39,002 nucleotides of DNA, taken from an uncultured Bacteroidales bacterium. Lineage in GTDB: Bacteria > Bacteroidota > Bacteroidia > Bacteroidales > P3. Made by a program: the position numbers and the translations under genes. How positions within the stretch are numbered: position 1 is the stretch's first letter; each line of letters opens with the position of its first letter. This document shows positions 16,282 through 24,784 of this stretch, piece after piece. The DNA lies in the NCBI GenBank assembly GCA_937884485.1, contig CALGCG010000073.1:1-39002 (forward strand), in the 5' to 3' direction. Under the pieces are notes generated by a model, which saw nothing but the letters and a program-made list of their open reading frames with translations, did not search any database and was not told the origin of the DNA.

Positions 16282-16289
16282 TATCTTTG
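16282..16289 (+). promoter_or_regulatory. -7 element of the nitroreductase promoter
   Basis: TATCTTTG at 16282-16289, 31 bp before the ATG at 16321. The upstream region is T-rich, but an exact TTTG at the right distance is not present. Confidence 0.6.
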
Positions 16290-16320
16290 CAATTTAATTT
16301 CAAATTCTCTGAAAAAAGGA

Positions 16321-17073
16321 ATGGAAAAAAACGCAATAGATGTGATGCTAAAGCATCGTTCGATAAGGAAATTCACGAAGGAGCGTGTCGATAGTGCACA
16401 ACTGAAAGAAATTGTAGAATGCGGCCTGCGAGCCTCCAACACGGGCAACATGCAATTATATTCTGTCATTGCCACCCAAGAGGAGCCGCTGCGCACAGCA
16501 CTATGCGAACTGCATTTCGGCCAATGCGCCTCTGCACCGCTGTGGCTCACGATATGTGTAGACGTGAATCGCTACCATCATTATTGCCGGGTGAACGGCT
16601 GCGACGAACCGTACAGCAACTTACTATGGCTGCTGTCGGGCCTCGTCGACGCAAGCCTTTTCTCCCAAAACCTCTGCATAGCCGCAGAGGCCAACGGCCT
16701 GGGTTTCTGCTATCTGGGAACAGTGATGTACAACACGAAAATAATAGCAGATTTGCTGAAATGCCCCAAAGGCGTGGTTCCTGTGATTACACTTGCAATG
16801 GGTCACCCTGCCGAAGAAGGCAGGATGAGCGAACGCCTGGGCTGCGAGGCCGTCCTCCACAGCGAGACCTACAATGACCCCACAGACGAAGATATCGTGA
16901 AAACACACGCAGTACGAGACAACGACCCCTTCAACCAACAGATGGTGAAGGACAACGGCACACGCAACTATTGCGAGATTTTCACCACCATTCGATACCC
17001 ACGCAAAGCCAACGAATCTATCAGTGCCGACCTGAAATCGTATTTAGAGGAGAATTTTTTTGCTACTTTATAA
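16321..17073 (+). CDS. Nitroreductase-family FMN oxidoreductase
   Basis: The 250-residue product shows the nitroreductase fold. RSIRKFTKERVD near the N-terminus includes the FMN-phosphate-binding Arg pair, ASNTGNMQLYS is the flavin-contact loop, and GLGFCYLGT together with ITLAMGHPAEEG forms the second flavin site. The length and single-chain layout resemble NfsA/Frp-like NADPH-dependent flavin or nitro reductases. The physiological substrate cannot be inferred. The gene has its own promoter and, because the next promoter overlaps its 3' end, is probably monocistronic. Confidence 0.86.
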   Translation: MEKNAIDVMLKHRSIRKFTKERVDSAQLKEIVECGLRASNTGNMQLYSVIATQEEPLRTALCELHFGQCASAPLWLTICVDVNRYHHYCRVNGCDEPYSNLLWLLSGLVDASLFSQNLCIAAEANGLGFCYLGTVMYNTKIIADLLKCPKGVVPVITLAMGHPAEEGRMSERLGCEAVLHSETYNDPTDEDIVKTHAVRDNDPFNQQMVKDNGTRNYCEIFTTIRYPRKANESISADLKSYLEENFFATL

Positions 17074-17089
17074 AAATTGCGTATCTTTG
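17059..17089 (+). promoter_or_regulatory. Consensus promoter of the acyl-CoA ligase operon
   Basis: TTTG at 17059-17062 and TATCTTTG at 17082-17089 are separated by 19 bp, a textbook Bacteroidota promoter. The -33 element lies inside the end of the nitroreductase gene. The expected start near 17096 gives a leader of about 75 nt. Confidence 0.82.
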
Positions 17090-17170
17090 CACTTTGATTT
17101 GTGTGGCATTACAGCAAGCAACCAAAGTCAAATATATACACTACGCAGAATTAGATAAAAATAAAAAGTT

Positions 17171-19042
17171 ATGGCAGAAATCACGCGTACCTTCGACCTA
17201 CTGGATCACTTGGTGGAGCGCTATCCGAAGGATGACATTCTGGCAGGAAAAGTGAACGGCGAGTGGGTTAAATACAGCTCACACGACTATTATAAATTTG
17301 CCCATTACCTGGCCTATGGCCTGTGCGAGATGGGTATCAAACAGGGCGACCGTGTGGTGACCATGAGCAGCAACTGCCCTGAATGGAACTTCATCGATAT
17401 GGCCCTGGCCATGTGCGGCATCATCCATGTGCCCATCTACCCAACCCTCAACACTGAGAGTTACCTCCATATCCTGCGCCATAGCGAAGCCGTTGCCGTG
17501 ATGGTCAGTTCGAAAGTGCTGCTCAACAGACTGCGTCCCGCTTTGGACCAAATGGAATCCGCACTGCAAGTATACACCTTGGCTAACGTCGAAGGGGAAC
17601 ATCGCACTCTGGAAATACTGAAGTTAGGCATCGCCAATCGCGACAAATGGATGGGTGAGATAGAACGCCGCAAACGCGAAATCAAGCCCGACGACTGGAC
17701 AACAATGATTTACACCAGCGGCACCACCGGCTTGCCCAAAGGCGTCATGCTGAGCCATCGCAACCTCTGCTCCAATTTCACCGCTCACGCACAGGTGCAG
17801 CCCTGCGACAGTCGCCACCGCTTTCTCTCTTTCTTGCCTCTGAACCACATCTACGAACGCTCCATGAACTACCATTATCAGTATCTGGGCATCAGCATTT
17901 ACTATGCAGAAAGCATGGGTACCATCCAGCAGAACATGCAGGAACTGCAGGCCGACGGATTCTGCGCCGTCCCAAGGGTACTGGAGATGGTCTACGACAA
18001 ACTCTATGCCGCCGGCAAAGACTTTTCTGGCATCAAAAAAGCCATCTACGACTGGGCTTTCCGCCACGGACAGCGCTACGATTACACCGGACTGACCAAA
18101 GTGCAGCCTTTTTACCAAATAAACCAATGGATTCTGGACCGCCTTGTCTACCGCCACTGGCGCGAAAAATTCGGAGGCAAGCACCTCACCGTCATCACCG
18201 GAGGCAGCAGCATCCAGCCCAAAATGGTACGCCTCTTCGCCGCTGCAGGAATCAACATTTACGAAGGCTATGGCTTGAGCGAGACCTCTCCCGTCATCGC
18301 CGTCAACGACCCTGCCCACCACCAAGTGAAAATAGGCACCGTAGGCCCCATTCTGAGCGGCGTGGAGATGAAGTTCGATGAGGACGGCGAAATCCTGACT
18401 CGTGGACCACACATCATGCTGGGTTACTACAAAGACCCCGAATACACCGCACAGGTCATTGACGCCGACGGATGGTTCCACACCGGCGACATCGGCACCC
18501 TCGTAGGCGGACGCTACCTGAAAATCACCGACCGCAAGAAGGACATCTTCAAACTCTCCGCCGGCAAATATGTGGCCCCCCAGCTCATCGAAAACCTGTT
18601 GCGTGGTTCTGAATACATTGAACAGGTAATGATTATCGGCGAAAACGAGAAGCAGGTGGCCGCCATCATCAGTCCCAACTTCAACACCCTCCACTACTGG
18701 GCCCTGAAATACAAGCTGCACTACCGCGACAACGCCGAACTCATTGCGTTGCCTAAAACCCAAGAAAAGATTCGCAAGGTATTGGATGAGTTCAACAAAA
18801 ACCTGGCCCCGCACGAACAGGTAAAACAGTTCCGCCTGGTGACAGACGAATGGACCCCCAACAACGGGCTCCTCTCCCCCACGCTCAAACTGCGTCGCGC
18901 TCCCCTCATGGACAAATACAAAGACCTTGTAAACGACATCTACGGAAAAGAGAAATCGTCAACCAGTGCGTTCTTCTCGGCCTTCAAGTCGGTCGAACTC
19001 CCCACCATCACCATGCCCTGGCAGAAGAAAAACGAAAAATAA
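17171..19042 (+). CDS. Long-chain fatty acid--CoA ligase (AMP-forming)
   Basis: The 623-residue protein is a full-length ANL adenylating enzyme of the FadD15/long-chain type. The ATP-binding loop YTSGTTGLPKG is at 181-191, LPLNHIYERS follows, the adenine-contact motif YEGYGLSETSP lies mid-protein, and the hinge ITDRKKDIFKLSAGKYVAP marks the flexible C-terminal domain. It activates fatty acids to acyl-CoA at the inner face of the membrane. Product use is uncertain: the ETF/acyl-CoA dehydrogenase genes at the left end suggest acyl-CoA chemistry exists in this organism. A Wza-like gene follows after 14 bp. Confidence 0.92.
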   Translation: MAEITRTFDLLDHLVERYPKDDILAGKVNGEWVKYSSHDYYKFAHYLAYGLCEMGIKQGDRVVTMSSNCPEWNFIDMALAMCGIIHVPIYPTLNTESYLHILRHSEAVAVMVSSKVLLNRLRPALDQMESALQVYTLANVEGEHRTLEILKLGIANRDKWMGEIERRKREIKPDDWTTMIYTSGTTGLPKGVMLSHRNLCSNFTAHAQVQPCDSRHRFLSFLPLNHIYERSMNYHYQYLGISIYYAESMGTIQQNMQELQADGFCAVPRVLEMVYDKLYAAGKDFSGIKKAIYDWAFRHGQRYDYTGLTKVQPFYQINQWILDRLVYRHWREKFGGKHLTVITGGSSIQPKMVRLFAAAGINIYEGYGLSETSPVIAVNDPAHHQVKIGTVGPILSGVEMKFDEDGEILTRGPHIMLGYYKDPEYTAQVIDADGWFHTGDIGTLVGGRYLKITDRKKDIFKLSAGKYVAPQLIENLLRGSEYIEQVMIIGENEKQVAAIISPNFNTLHYWALKYKLHYRDNAELIALPKTQEKIRKVLDEFNKNLAPHEQVKQFRLVTDEWTPNNGLLSPTLKLRRAPLMDKYKDLVNDIYGKEKSSTSAFFSAFKSVELPTITMPWQKKNEK

Positions 19043-19056
19043 AAAAACCGACAACA

Positions 19057-19866
19057 ATGAATCCAACGCCACACACCATACGACACAGCAGCTTGTATTC
19101 CTTGCTTGTCCTTGCCATCCTTCTCGTCTCCGGGTGCCGCACCGAACAGCGATACCTCTATGTGGAAGATGCACCGCACAACACCCCCACCCCTATCACC
19201 AATTCCTACGATGCCACCATCTACCCCAACGACGAACTCTACATCTTCATCAGCAGCCAGTCTCCCGAATCCGTAAAGGCATTCAACCAGGAGACCAATA
19301 CGACCAAAGTCATCAAAGACAAGAACACGATAAAAGGATACCTCGTCTCGCAATCCGGCGACATCATCTTCCCCGTCCTCGGACGCCTGCATGTAGCCGG
19401 CAAAACACGTACCCAACTGGAACGAGAGATTGAATCCATGCTCATCCAGGGGGGCTACGTCACCGACCCTGTCGCAACGGTAAACCTCATGAACTTCCAT
19501 GTCACCGTTATCGGTGAAGTGAAAAAGCCCAGCGTCATTGTCGCCGATGGCAGCAGGCTGACCATTTTCGAGGCTCTCGCCCAATGTGGAGACATCACGA
19601 TGGACGGCATGCGCACCAACGTCGTCGTCGTCCGCTCAGGCATCAACAAACAAATTGTCGACACCATCGACCTCACACGCAAAGAAGTCCTCAACTCGCC
19701 CTACTACTACCTGCAGCAGAACGACATCGTCTTCGTCGAGCCCACACCGAAGAAAAAACGCAAAGCCTGGCGCAACGAAGACTGGCCCCACTATCTCACC
19801 ATCGGTGTTCAATCGTTGCGCATGGCCTATGTCACCATCTACCGCATCGCCTACAGCACCAAATAG
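19057..19866 (+). CDS. Wza-like polysaccharide export lipoprotein (Poly_export/SLBB)
   Basis: This 269-residue protein has a lipoprotein signal (lipobox VSGC, Cys27). A Poly_export domain (about 48-130) contains YPNDELYIFIS and SQSGDIIFPVLGRL. At least one SLBB domain (about 140-195) contains FHVTVIGEVKKPSVI and LTIFEALAQCGDI. The C-terminus has a basic stretch and an aromatic segment that may span the outer membrane. Family members form the outer-membrane exit for capsule or exopolysaccharide. It is unusual that no Wzc, Wzx/Wzy or glycosyltransferase gene is adjacent; its partners are the acyl-CoA ligase upstream and a nucleotidyltransferase-like gene downstream. Confidence 0.87.
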   Translation: MNPTPHTIRHSSLYSLLVLAILLVSGCRTEQRYLYVEDAPHNTPTPITNSYDATIYPNDELYIFISSQSPESVKAFNQETNTTKVIKDKNTIKGYLVSQSGDIIFPVLGRLHVAGKTRTQLEREIESMLIQGGYVTDPVATVNLMNFHVTVIGEVKKPSVIVADGSRLTIFEALAQCGDITMDGMRTNVVVVRSGINKQIVDTIDLTRKEVLNSPYYYLQQNDIVFVEPTPKKKRKAWRNEDWPHYLTIGVQSLRMAYVTIYRIAYSTK

Positions 19867-19872
19867 TAATCA

Positions 19873-20952
19873 ATGCAACCCTCTGCCCATCTCCTGCAGG
19901 CGCTGACGACTCTCACCGCAGCAGCGGCAAACAACTCCGATATTTCAGTGTCCCTGTCCCCCGGGGAATGGGAGACCCTGTTCAGCATGGCATGCCAACA
20001 GAATGTGGCAGCGCTCGTGTGCGACGCCTTTGCTTACTGCAACACCAATCTCCCCCTCGCCACCAAGCTCAAATTCATCACCGCACAGAACGCCACCATC
20101 GGCAAGTTCAACCACGCCCGCTCCACGCTCAGCCAAATGCTGGCGCTCTTCAACAGCCACGGTATCAACACCATGCTGCTCAAAGGCATCACCCTTGCCC
20201 GACTCTACCCCAAACCCAACCTGCGCAGCTTCGGCGACATAGACTTCTACCAGTACGGACGCTGGCGCGAAGCCGACGCCCTGATGGTGCAACACTATGG
20301 CGTCAAAGTCAGTACCCAAACCCACCACCATAGCAAATACGCATTCAACAATATTCTCATCGAGAACCACTACGACTTCATCAACCGCTATGGCGCCCGG
20401 GGCAACATGTCGTTTGAACGGCTCCTCAAAACCGAGGCCAACCGCACCCATATCCCCTTCGTTCTCGACGGCCAGGCCTGCTTCCTGCCACCGCCCACTT
20501 TCTCCGCCCTCTTCTACCTCCGCCACATGGCAGCCCACTTCGCCGCCGACCGCATCACCCTCCGACACCTGCTCGACTGGACGTTCTTTTGCCGCTCATA
20601 CAGCCACGACGTCGACTGGCAATATGTTGTATCCGTTGCCCGCCAGTACGGATTCCTCCCCTTTGCCGCATGTCTGGAAGAACTCTGCCACCTCTATTTC
20701 CAGCACCAGACATGCATGGGGCTACCCTCCGACAAAGCCCTGGCCGAGCGCGCCATGCACGAAATCCTCGTGGGCGAATTCTCCCTGCCCGAACCTTCGG
20801 CCAGGCACTTCTTCAAACGCATTTCCTTCAAATGGCGCCGCCGCATCGCCAACCGCTGGAAACGCAAACTCTGCACCAACACCCCCTGGGCCATCGACAT
20901 CTTTTACGACCTCTTCGCCAAAATACTCAAGCCGCACACCATACTCCACTAA
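19873..20952 (+). CDS. Nucleotidyltransferase-family protein (NTP_transf_5 type)
   Basis: This 359-residue protein has the signature of the uncharacterised nucleotidyltransferase family PF14907: MLLKGITLARLYPKPNLRS followed by the metal-binding GDIDFY (Asp122, Asp124). A helical C-terminal half contains LFYLRHMAAHFAADRITLRHLLDW, where His residues align with the conserved helix typical of the family. Members occur in polysaccharide and peptide-modification loci; the substrate is unknown. It starts 6 bp after the Wza-like gene and is co-transcribed with it. The C-terminus is rich in Arg, Lys and Trp, and probably peripheral to the membrane. Confidence 0.78.
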   Translation: MQPSAHLLQALTTLTAAAANNSDISVSLSPGEWETLFSMACQQNVAALVCDAFAYCNTNLPLATKLKFITAQNATIGKFNHARSTLSQMLALFNSHGINTMLLKGITLARLYPKPNLRSFGDIDFYQYGRWREADALMVQHYGVKVSTQTHHHSKYAFNNILIENHYDFINRYGARGNMSFERLLKTEANRTHIPFVLDGQACFLPPPTFSALFYLRHMAAHFAADRITLRHLLDWTFFCRSYSHDVDWQYVVSVARQYGFLPFAACLEELCHLYFQHQTCMGLPSDKALAERAMHEILVGEFSLPEPSARHFFKRISFKWRRRIANRWKRKLCTNTPWAIDIFYDLFAKILKPHTILH

Positions 20953-20992
20953 GCACCGACACCTTTCTTTTTCAGCAAGATAGAAAATAAAT

Positions 20993-21023
20993 TTTGCCAC
21001 CTCGAAAAATAGTCGTACCTTTG
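20993..21023 (+). promoter_or_regulatory. Promoter of the tRNA-Gln gene
   Basis: TTTG at 20993-20996 and TACCTTTG at 21016-21023, 19 bp apart. Predicted start near 21030, about 75 nt before the mature tRNA. Confidence 0.8.
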
Positions 21024-21104
21024 CACCCGCTTTGGAGAGAAAAAAAACGGTGATATTCAAGCATCGCATGCTCAGCACCCCCATCCCAGACTCTCACTTT
21101 GCAT

Positions 21105-21175
21105 TGTCCTATGGTGTAATGGTAGCACATCAGATTTTGGTTCTGCTTGTCTAGGTTCGAATCCTGGTAGGACAA
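21105..21175 (+). tRNA. tRNA-Gln (anticodon UUG)
   Basis: The acceptor stem TGTCCTA (21105-21111) pairs with TAGGACA (21168-21174), with discriminator A at 21175. The D-arm contains GGTGTAATGGTAGCAC, and the anticodon loop TTTTGGT (21135-21141) places TTG at 21137-21139. The T-arm CTAGGTTCGAATCCTGG is canonical. The 3' CCA is not encoded. The terminal pair of the anticodon stem (T/C) is mismatched, which is tolerated. Confidence 0.97.
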
Positions 21176-21180
21176 CACAA

Positions 21181-21209
21181 AAGACGCCCCCTCCGGGCGT
21201 CTTTTTTTT
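21181..21209 (+). terminator. Terminator after tRNA-Gln
   Basis: A 9-bp stem AAGACGCCC/GGGCGTCTT (21181-21189 with 21195-21203), loop CCTCC, running into eight T. Confidence 0.92.
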
Positions 21210-21276
21210 GTTTTATATCCCCTAATATTTCTTTCCGCTGTCGCAATAAAAAAAAATTTACCGCGTTATATAGGGT

Positions 21277-22296
21277 ATGAAAAACAACAAAGTGCTAATC
21301 GTGTACACCGGCGGCACCATTGGTATGGTGCAGGATGAGAACGGCTCGCTCCATCCCTTCGCCCTCGACCGCATATACGACGCCGTGCCGCAACTCAAGA
21401 ACTGCCAGTACGACATCGACTCCATCACCCTCGACAACATTATCGATTCCTCCAACATGACCCCCTCCTTGTGGATGGACATCGCCAGCATCATCGAGCG
21501 CGAATACGAGCGCTACGACGGCTTCGTCGTCCTCCACGGCACCGACACCATGGCCTACACCGCCTCGGCGCTGAGCTTCATGTTCAAGAATCTTGCCAAG
21601 CCCATTGTCCTCACCGGCAGCCAGCTGCCCCTGGGCATGCTGCGCAGCGACGGCCGCGAGAACATCATCTGCGCCCTCGAGATAGCCTCCACGCGCCTCT
21701 GCACCATCCCCGAAGTCTGCATCTTCTTCGAGAACCACCTCTATCGCGGCAACCGCAGCACCAAGATGAGCGCTGCCAACTTTGACGCTTTCGAGACCTA
21801 CAACTACCCTGCCCTCGCCAAAGCAGGCATCAACATCACCCTTCGCGAACACCTCTTCCTCCCCATGCCCACCGAGCCCCTCGTCGTGCGCAAGCAGTTC
21901 GACACCCGCGTGGCCATCCTCAAGCTCTTCCCCGGCATCGGCCCCGACGTCGTCAACGCCGTCCTCCGCACCCCCAATCTCCAGGGCGTCATCATCGAGA
22001 CCTACGGCTCCGGCAACGCGCCCACCGACCCCTGGTTCATCTCCGCCCTCGACGAGGCCATCCAGCGCGGCATCATCGTCATGAATGTCACCCAGTGCAA
22101 GGCCGGCTCCGTCGTCATGCGCCAGTATGCAGCCAGCTGCGACCTCGACCGCATAGGCGTCGTTGGCGGCGGCGACATCACCATCGAGGCTGCCATCACC
22201 AAGCTCATGTTCCTCCTCGGCAACTTCCCCAACAACAAGGACCACGTCCGCCAGCGCCTCAGCCAGTCGCTGCGCGGCGAAATAACCGAAAACTAA
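21277..22296 (+). CDS. ansA: L-asparaginase, type I (cytosolic)
   Basis: This 339-residue protein is without a signal peptide and so is of the cytosolic class. The nucleophile motif is YTGGTIG (Thr14 region) and the second catalytic motif VLHGTDTMAYTA has Thr89 and Asp90. TGSQLPLGMLRSDGREN and the C-terminal domain with YGSGNAPTD are also family-typical. It hydrolyses L-asparagine to aspartate and ammonia. The gene follows the tRNA terminator; I see no clear TAnnTTTG promoter in the 68-bp gap. Its stop codon runs directly into the heptanucleotide repeat preceding the PorT-like gene. Confidence 0.94.
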   Translation: MKNNKVLIVYTGGTIGMVQDENGSLHPFALDRIYDAVPQLKNCQYDIDSITLDNIIDSSNMTPSLWMDIASIIEREYERYDGFVVLHGTDTMAYTASALSFMFKNLAKPIVLTGSQLPLGMLRSDGRENIICALEIASTRLCTIPEVCIFFENHLYRGNRSTKMSAANFDAFETYNYPALAKAGINITLREHLFLPMPTEPLVVRKQFDTRVAILKLFPGIGPDVVNAVLRTPNLQGVIIETYGSGNAPTDPWFISALDEAIQRGIIVMNVTQCKAGSVVMRQYAASCDLDRIGVVGGGDITIEAAITKLMFLLGNFPNNKDHVRQRLSQSLRGEITEN

Positions 22297-22407
22297 AATT
22301 GAAAATTGAAAATTGAAAATTGAAACTGACGAGGTTTATAAACAGGCCGCTTAAACTGATGCTCTGCATTGGCTTCGTTTTCATTTTTCAATTTTCAATT
22401 TTCAATT
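22295..22407. repeat. Heptanucleotide repeat and its inverted copy around the porT start
   Basis: Four exact AAAATTG units fill 22295-22322. The reverse complement, CAATTTT, repeats at 22389-22407. At least 23 bp of the arms are perfectly complementary, enclosing about 60 bp, so the mRNA could form a long A/U hairpin. The left arm contains the TTG start of the PorT-like gene, the loop contains an alternative in-frame ATG (22359), and the right arm encodes the hydrophobic core of its signal peptide. Confidence 0.88.
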
Positions 22408-23066
22408 CCGTCCACGCCCAAGTCGGCAACCTCGGCAAGTTCGACTCCCGCCTCCTCCACTACGGCATCCAGGTGGGCTACACCCATTCCAAGTTCGACC
22501 TCGAATACACCCACGACGAAAGCCTGCGCCAAACCCTTTACGGCACCACCTCCTATGACCCCGGCTTCCACATCGCCGTCATCGGCGACCTACGCCTCGG
22601 CAACTGGTTCAACCTGCGCATCCTCCCCGGCGTCACGCTCATCACGCGCGACGTCACCTACTCCTGGGAGCCCGCCTACCTGGCCTCGCACCGCCTCACC
22701 GAACTCAGCCGCAACGTGGAGTCGGTATACGGCGACTTTCCCATCGAAATCAAGTTCCGCGCCATGCGCTGGGGCAACTTCCGCCCCTACCTCACCGGCG
22801 GCATCTCCTACGGCTTCGACTTCGCCTCGCTGCGCAAAAACCGCAACCGCACCGACGAAAGCATCATACGCCTCGAACCCAACGACCTACGCTACACCAT
22901 GGGCCTCGGTTTCGACGTCTTCCTGCGTTATGTAAAATTCGCCATAGACCTCAAGATGACCTTCGGCATCATCGACCTGCGCGTCGAAGACCCCGACGTC
23001 TACATCCAGGCCTTCGAGCACCTCCACTCCCGCACCTTCATGCTCAGTTTCACTTTCGAAGGCTGA
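22320..23066 (+). CDS. porT: PorT-like outer-membrane beta-barrel protein (type IX secretion)
   Basis: The product, 248 residues from the TTG start, has a signal peptide ending VHA-Q and an 8-stranded-barrel-like body. It resembles PorT of Porphyromonas gingivalis in length and in blocks such as FHIAVIGDLRLGNWFNLRI, VESVYGDFPIEIKFRAMRWG and the terminal SRTFMLSFTFE. PorT is an outer-membrane component needed for T9SS export, which fits the two T9SS-sorted proteins at 31-38 kb. The TTG at 22320 gives a basic n-region (MKLTRFINRPLK); starting at the ATG at 22359 would leave a signal peptide without positive charge. The 3' end overlaps the convergent oxidoreductase gene by 17 bp. Confidence 0.8.
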   Translation: MKLTRFINRPLKLMLCIGFVFIFQFSIFNSVHAQVGNLGKFDSRLLHYGIQVGYTHSKFDLEYTHDESLRQTLYGTTSYDPGFHIAVIGDLRLGNWFNLRILPGVTLITRDVTYSWEPAYLASHRLTELSRNVESVYGDFPIEIKFRAMRWGNFRPYLTGGISYGFDFASLRKNRNRTDESIIRLEPNDLRYTMGLGFDVFLRYVKFAIDLKMTFGIIDLRVEDPDVYIQAFEHLHSRTFMLSFTFEG

Positions 23067-24606
23067 TTGCCTCCACGCAGCGCATGCCGTCGAGGGCGGA
23101 GCTGACGATGCCGCCGGCGTAGCCGGCACCCTCGCCGCAGGGATAGAGGCCTGGCAGCTGAGGATGCTGCAGGGTGTCGCGGTCGCGGGGAATACGCACA
23201 GGGCTGGAGGTGCGGCTCTCCACGGCCAGCAGCGAGGCCTCCTCAGTGACGAACCCCTTCATCTTGCGGTCGAAGTCCTTGAAAGCCTGTATCAAACAGT
23301 CGACCACGAAAGGCGGCAGCACCTCGTGCAGCGGGGCGCTGACGCAGTGGCCCATATAGTTGCTCTTGTTGAGGCGCGACGAGGGACGGCGCTGCAGGAA
23401 GTCGACAAGCCGCTGCGACGGGGCGTCGATGCAACCGCCGGCGGCCTCGAAGGCGCGCGCCTCCACCCTGCGCTGGAACTCCAGCAGCCCCAGCGGCCCT
23501 TCGGAGCCGACGTCCTCGGGGCTCACCGTCACGGCGATGCCGCTGTTGGCAAAGGCCGAATTGCGCGCGGCGTTGCTCATGCCGTTCACCACCTGCTGAC
23601 CGCCCGCCGTGGCGGCAGGCACTATGACGCCGCCGGGGCACATGCAGAAGCTGAACACGCCGTGTCCACCCACCTGGGTGACAAGGTTGTAGGTGGCCGG
23701 CGGCAGGAGTCGGGAATAGCCACGGCCGTGATACTGAATCTCATTGATGAGCTCCTGCGGGTGCTCCACACGCACGCCGAGTGCGAAGGGTTTGGCCTCC
23801 AGCATCCAGCCGCGGCGGGCAAAGAGCTCGTAGACATCGCGGGCCGAATGGCCCGTGGCGAGGACCACGGCGTCGCCCTCGATGACAGCGCCGCCGTCGA
23901 CGGCAACCCCGCAGACGCGCCCTCCCTTCACCACGAGGTCGACGACGCGCGCATTGAAATGGTATTCACCGCCATGCGAGAGAATGGTTTCGCGCATGCG
24001 CGCGATGATGGCCGGCAGGCGGTCGGTGCCGATGTGGGCGTGGACATCGACCATGATGTCGGGGTCGGCGCCATGCTCCACAAAGAGCCGCAGCACCTCG
24101 CCCACATCGCCGCGCTTGGTGGAGCGGGTGTAGAGCTTGCCGTCGCTGTAGGTACCCGCGCCGCCCTCGCCGAAGCACCAGTTGCTGTCGGGGTTCACCT
24201 CCTTGGTGCGCACCATGCTGACAATGTCGCCCTTGCGCTCCTCGACAGGCTTGCCGCGCTCGACCACGACGGGTTTCATGCCCAGCTGCAACGCCCTGAG
24301 GGCGGCGAAGAGACCCGCCGGGCCGGCGCCGACGACAACCACGGTGCGCGCAGCACCGGAGACGGTGCCCAGGGCGGCAGCCGCGGCCGAGGCCGCCCCG
24401 ACGGCAGGACGCTCCCCTCCGTCGTCAACCTCCACGGTGCAGTGGTACACCACCTTGCGGCGACGGCAGTCGATGCTGCGTCGCACGATGCGCCAGCACC
24501 CCAGCGCCTCCTCCTTCACCCCCAGCGTGCGGGCCACGCTGCGCCCCACGGCGGTCTCGCTGTGGAGCTCTTCGGGCGTCAGGTCAATCTGTATCTGCTT
24601 CGCCAT
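23050..24606 (-). CDS. FAD-dependent oxidoreductase (COG2509-type NAD/FAD-utilising dehydrogenase)
   Basis: The 518-residue protein has an N-terminal domain of about 90 residues with a DLTPEELHSET start and RRSIDCRRRKVVYHC, then a FAD-binding Rossmann fold beginning VVVGAGPAGLFAALRAL. Further motifs are CFGEGGAGTYSDGKLYTR, DAVVLATGHSARD and the C-terminal flavin motif LYPCGEGAGYAGGIVSSALDG. This is the widespread, largely uncharacterised FAD-dependent family; the reaction is unknown. Start ATG 24604-24606 gives MAKQIQIDLTPEE; a longer frame upstream is unsupported. The gene is divergent from the sulfatase-like gene and convergent with porT. Confidence 0.88.
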   Translation of the reverse strand: MAKQIQIDLTPEELHSETAVGRSVARTLGVKEEALGCWRIVRRSIDCRRRKVVYHCTVEVDDGGERPAVGAASAAAAALGTVSGAARTVVVVGAGPAGLFAALRALQLGMKPVVVERGKPVEERKGDIVSMVRTKEVNPDSNWCFGEGGAGTYSDGKLYTRSTKRGDVGEVLRLFVEHGADPDIMVDVHAHIGTDRLPAIIARMRETILSHGGEYHFNARVVDLVVKGGRVCGVAVDGGAVIEGDAVVLATGHSARDVYELFARRGWMLEAKPFALGVRVEHPQELINEIQYHGRGYSRLLPPATYNLVTQVGGHGVFSFCMCPGGVIVPAATAGGQQVVNGMSNAARNSAFANSGIAVTVSPEDVGSEGPLGLLEFQRRVEARAFEAAGGCIDAPSQRLVDFLQRRPSSRLNKSNYMGHCVSAPLHEVLPPFVVDCLIQAFKDFDRKMKGFVTEEASLLAVESRTSSPVRIPRDRDTLQHPQLPGLYPCGEGAGYAGGIVSSALDGMRCVEAISLRK

Positions 24607-24641
24607 AGCGTTTTCACTTTTTTTCCATTCAAAACGAAAGG

Positions 24642-24649
24642 CAAATTTA
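24642..24649 (-). promoter_or_regulatory. Candidate -7 element for the FAD oxidoreductase gene
   Basis: TAAATTTG on the minus strand, 35 bp before the ATG. A second match, TATTTTTG, lies at 24682-24689. Neither has an exact TTTG at the usual distance, so which one is used is open. Confidence 0.45.
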
Positions 24650-24784
24650 CACAAAAAACCGGAAATAGAAGCCATCCTCGGCAAAAATATCCTCCACAAC
24701 ACATAGAATCAGCATGTTAACCCAAAAAGAATCGGTCGCGGCGCCGCCCGCAACCCCTCTGTCGGACGCCCAAAGGCGGATGTC

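Noticed and set aside
15098..16320. Defined mobile element around the tyrosine recombinase
   Set aside because: No flanking direct repeats, tRNA target, relaxase or other element genes could be seen, so only the gene itself is reported.
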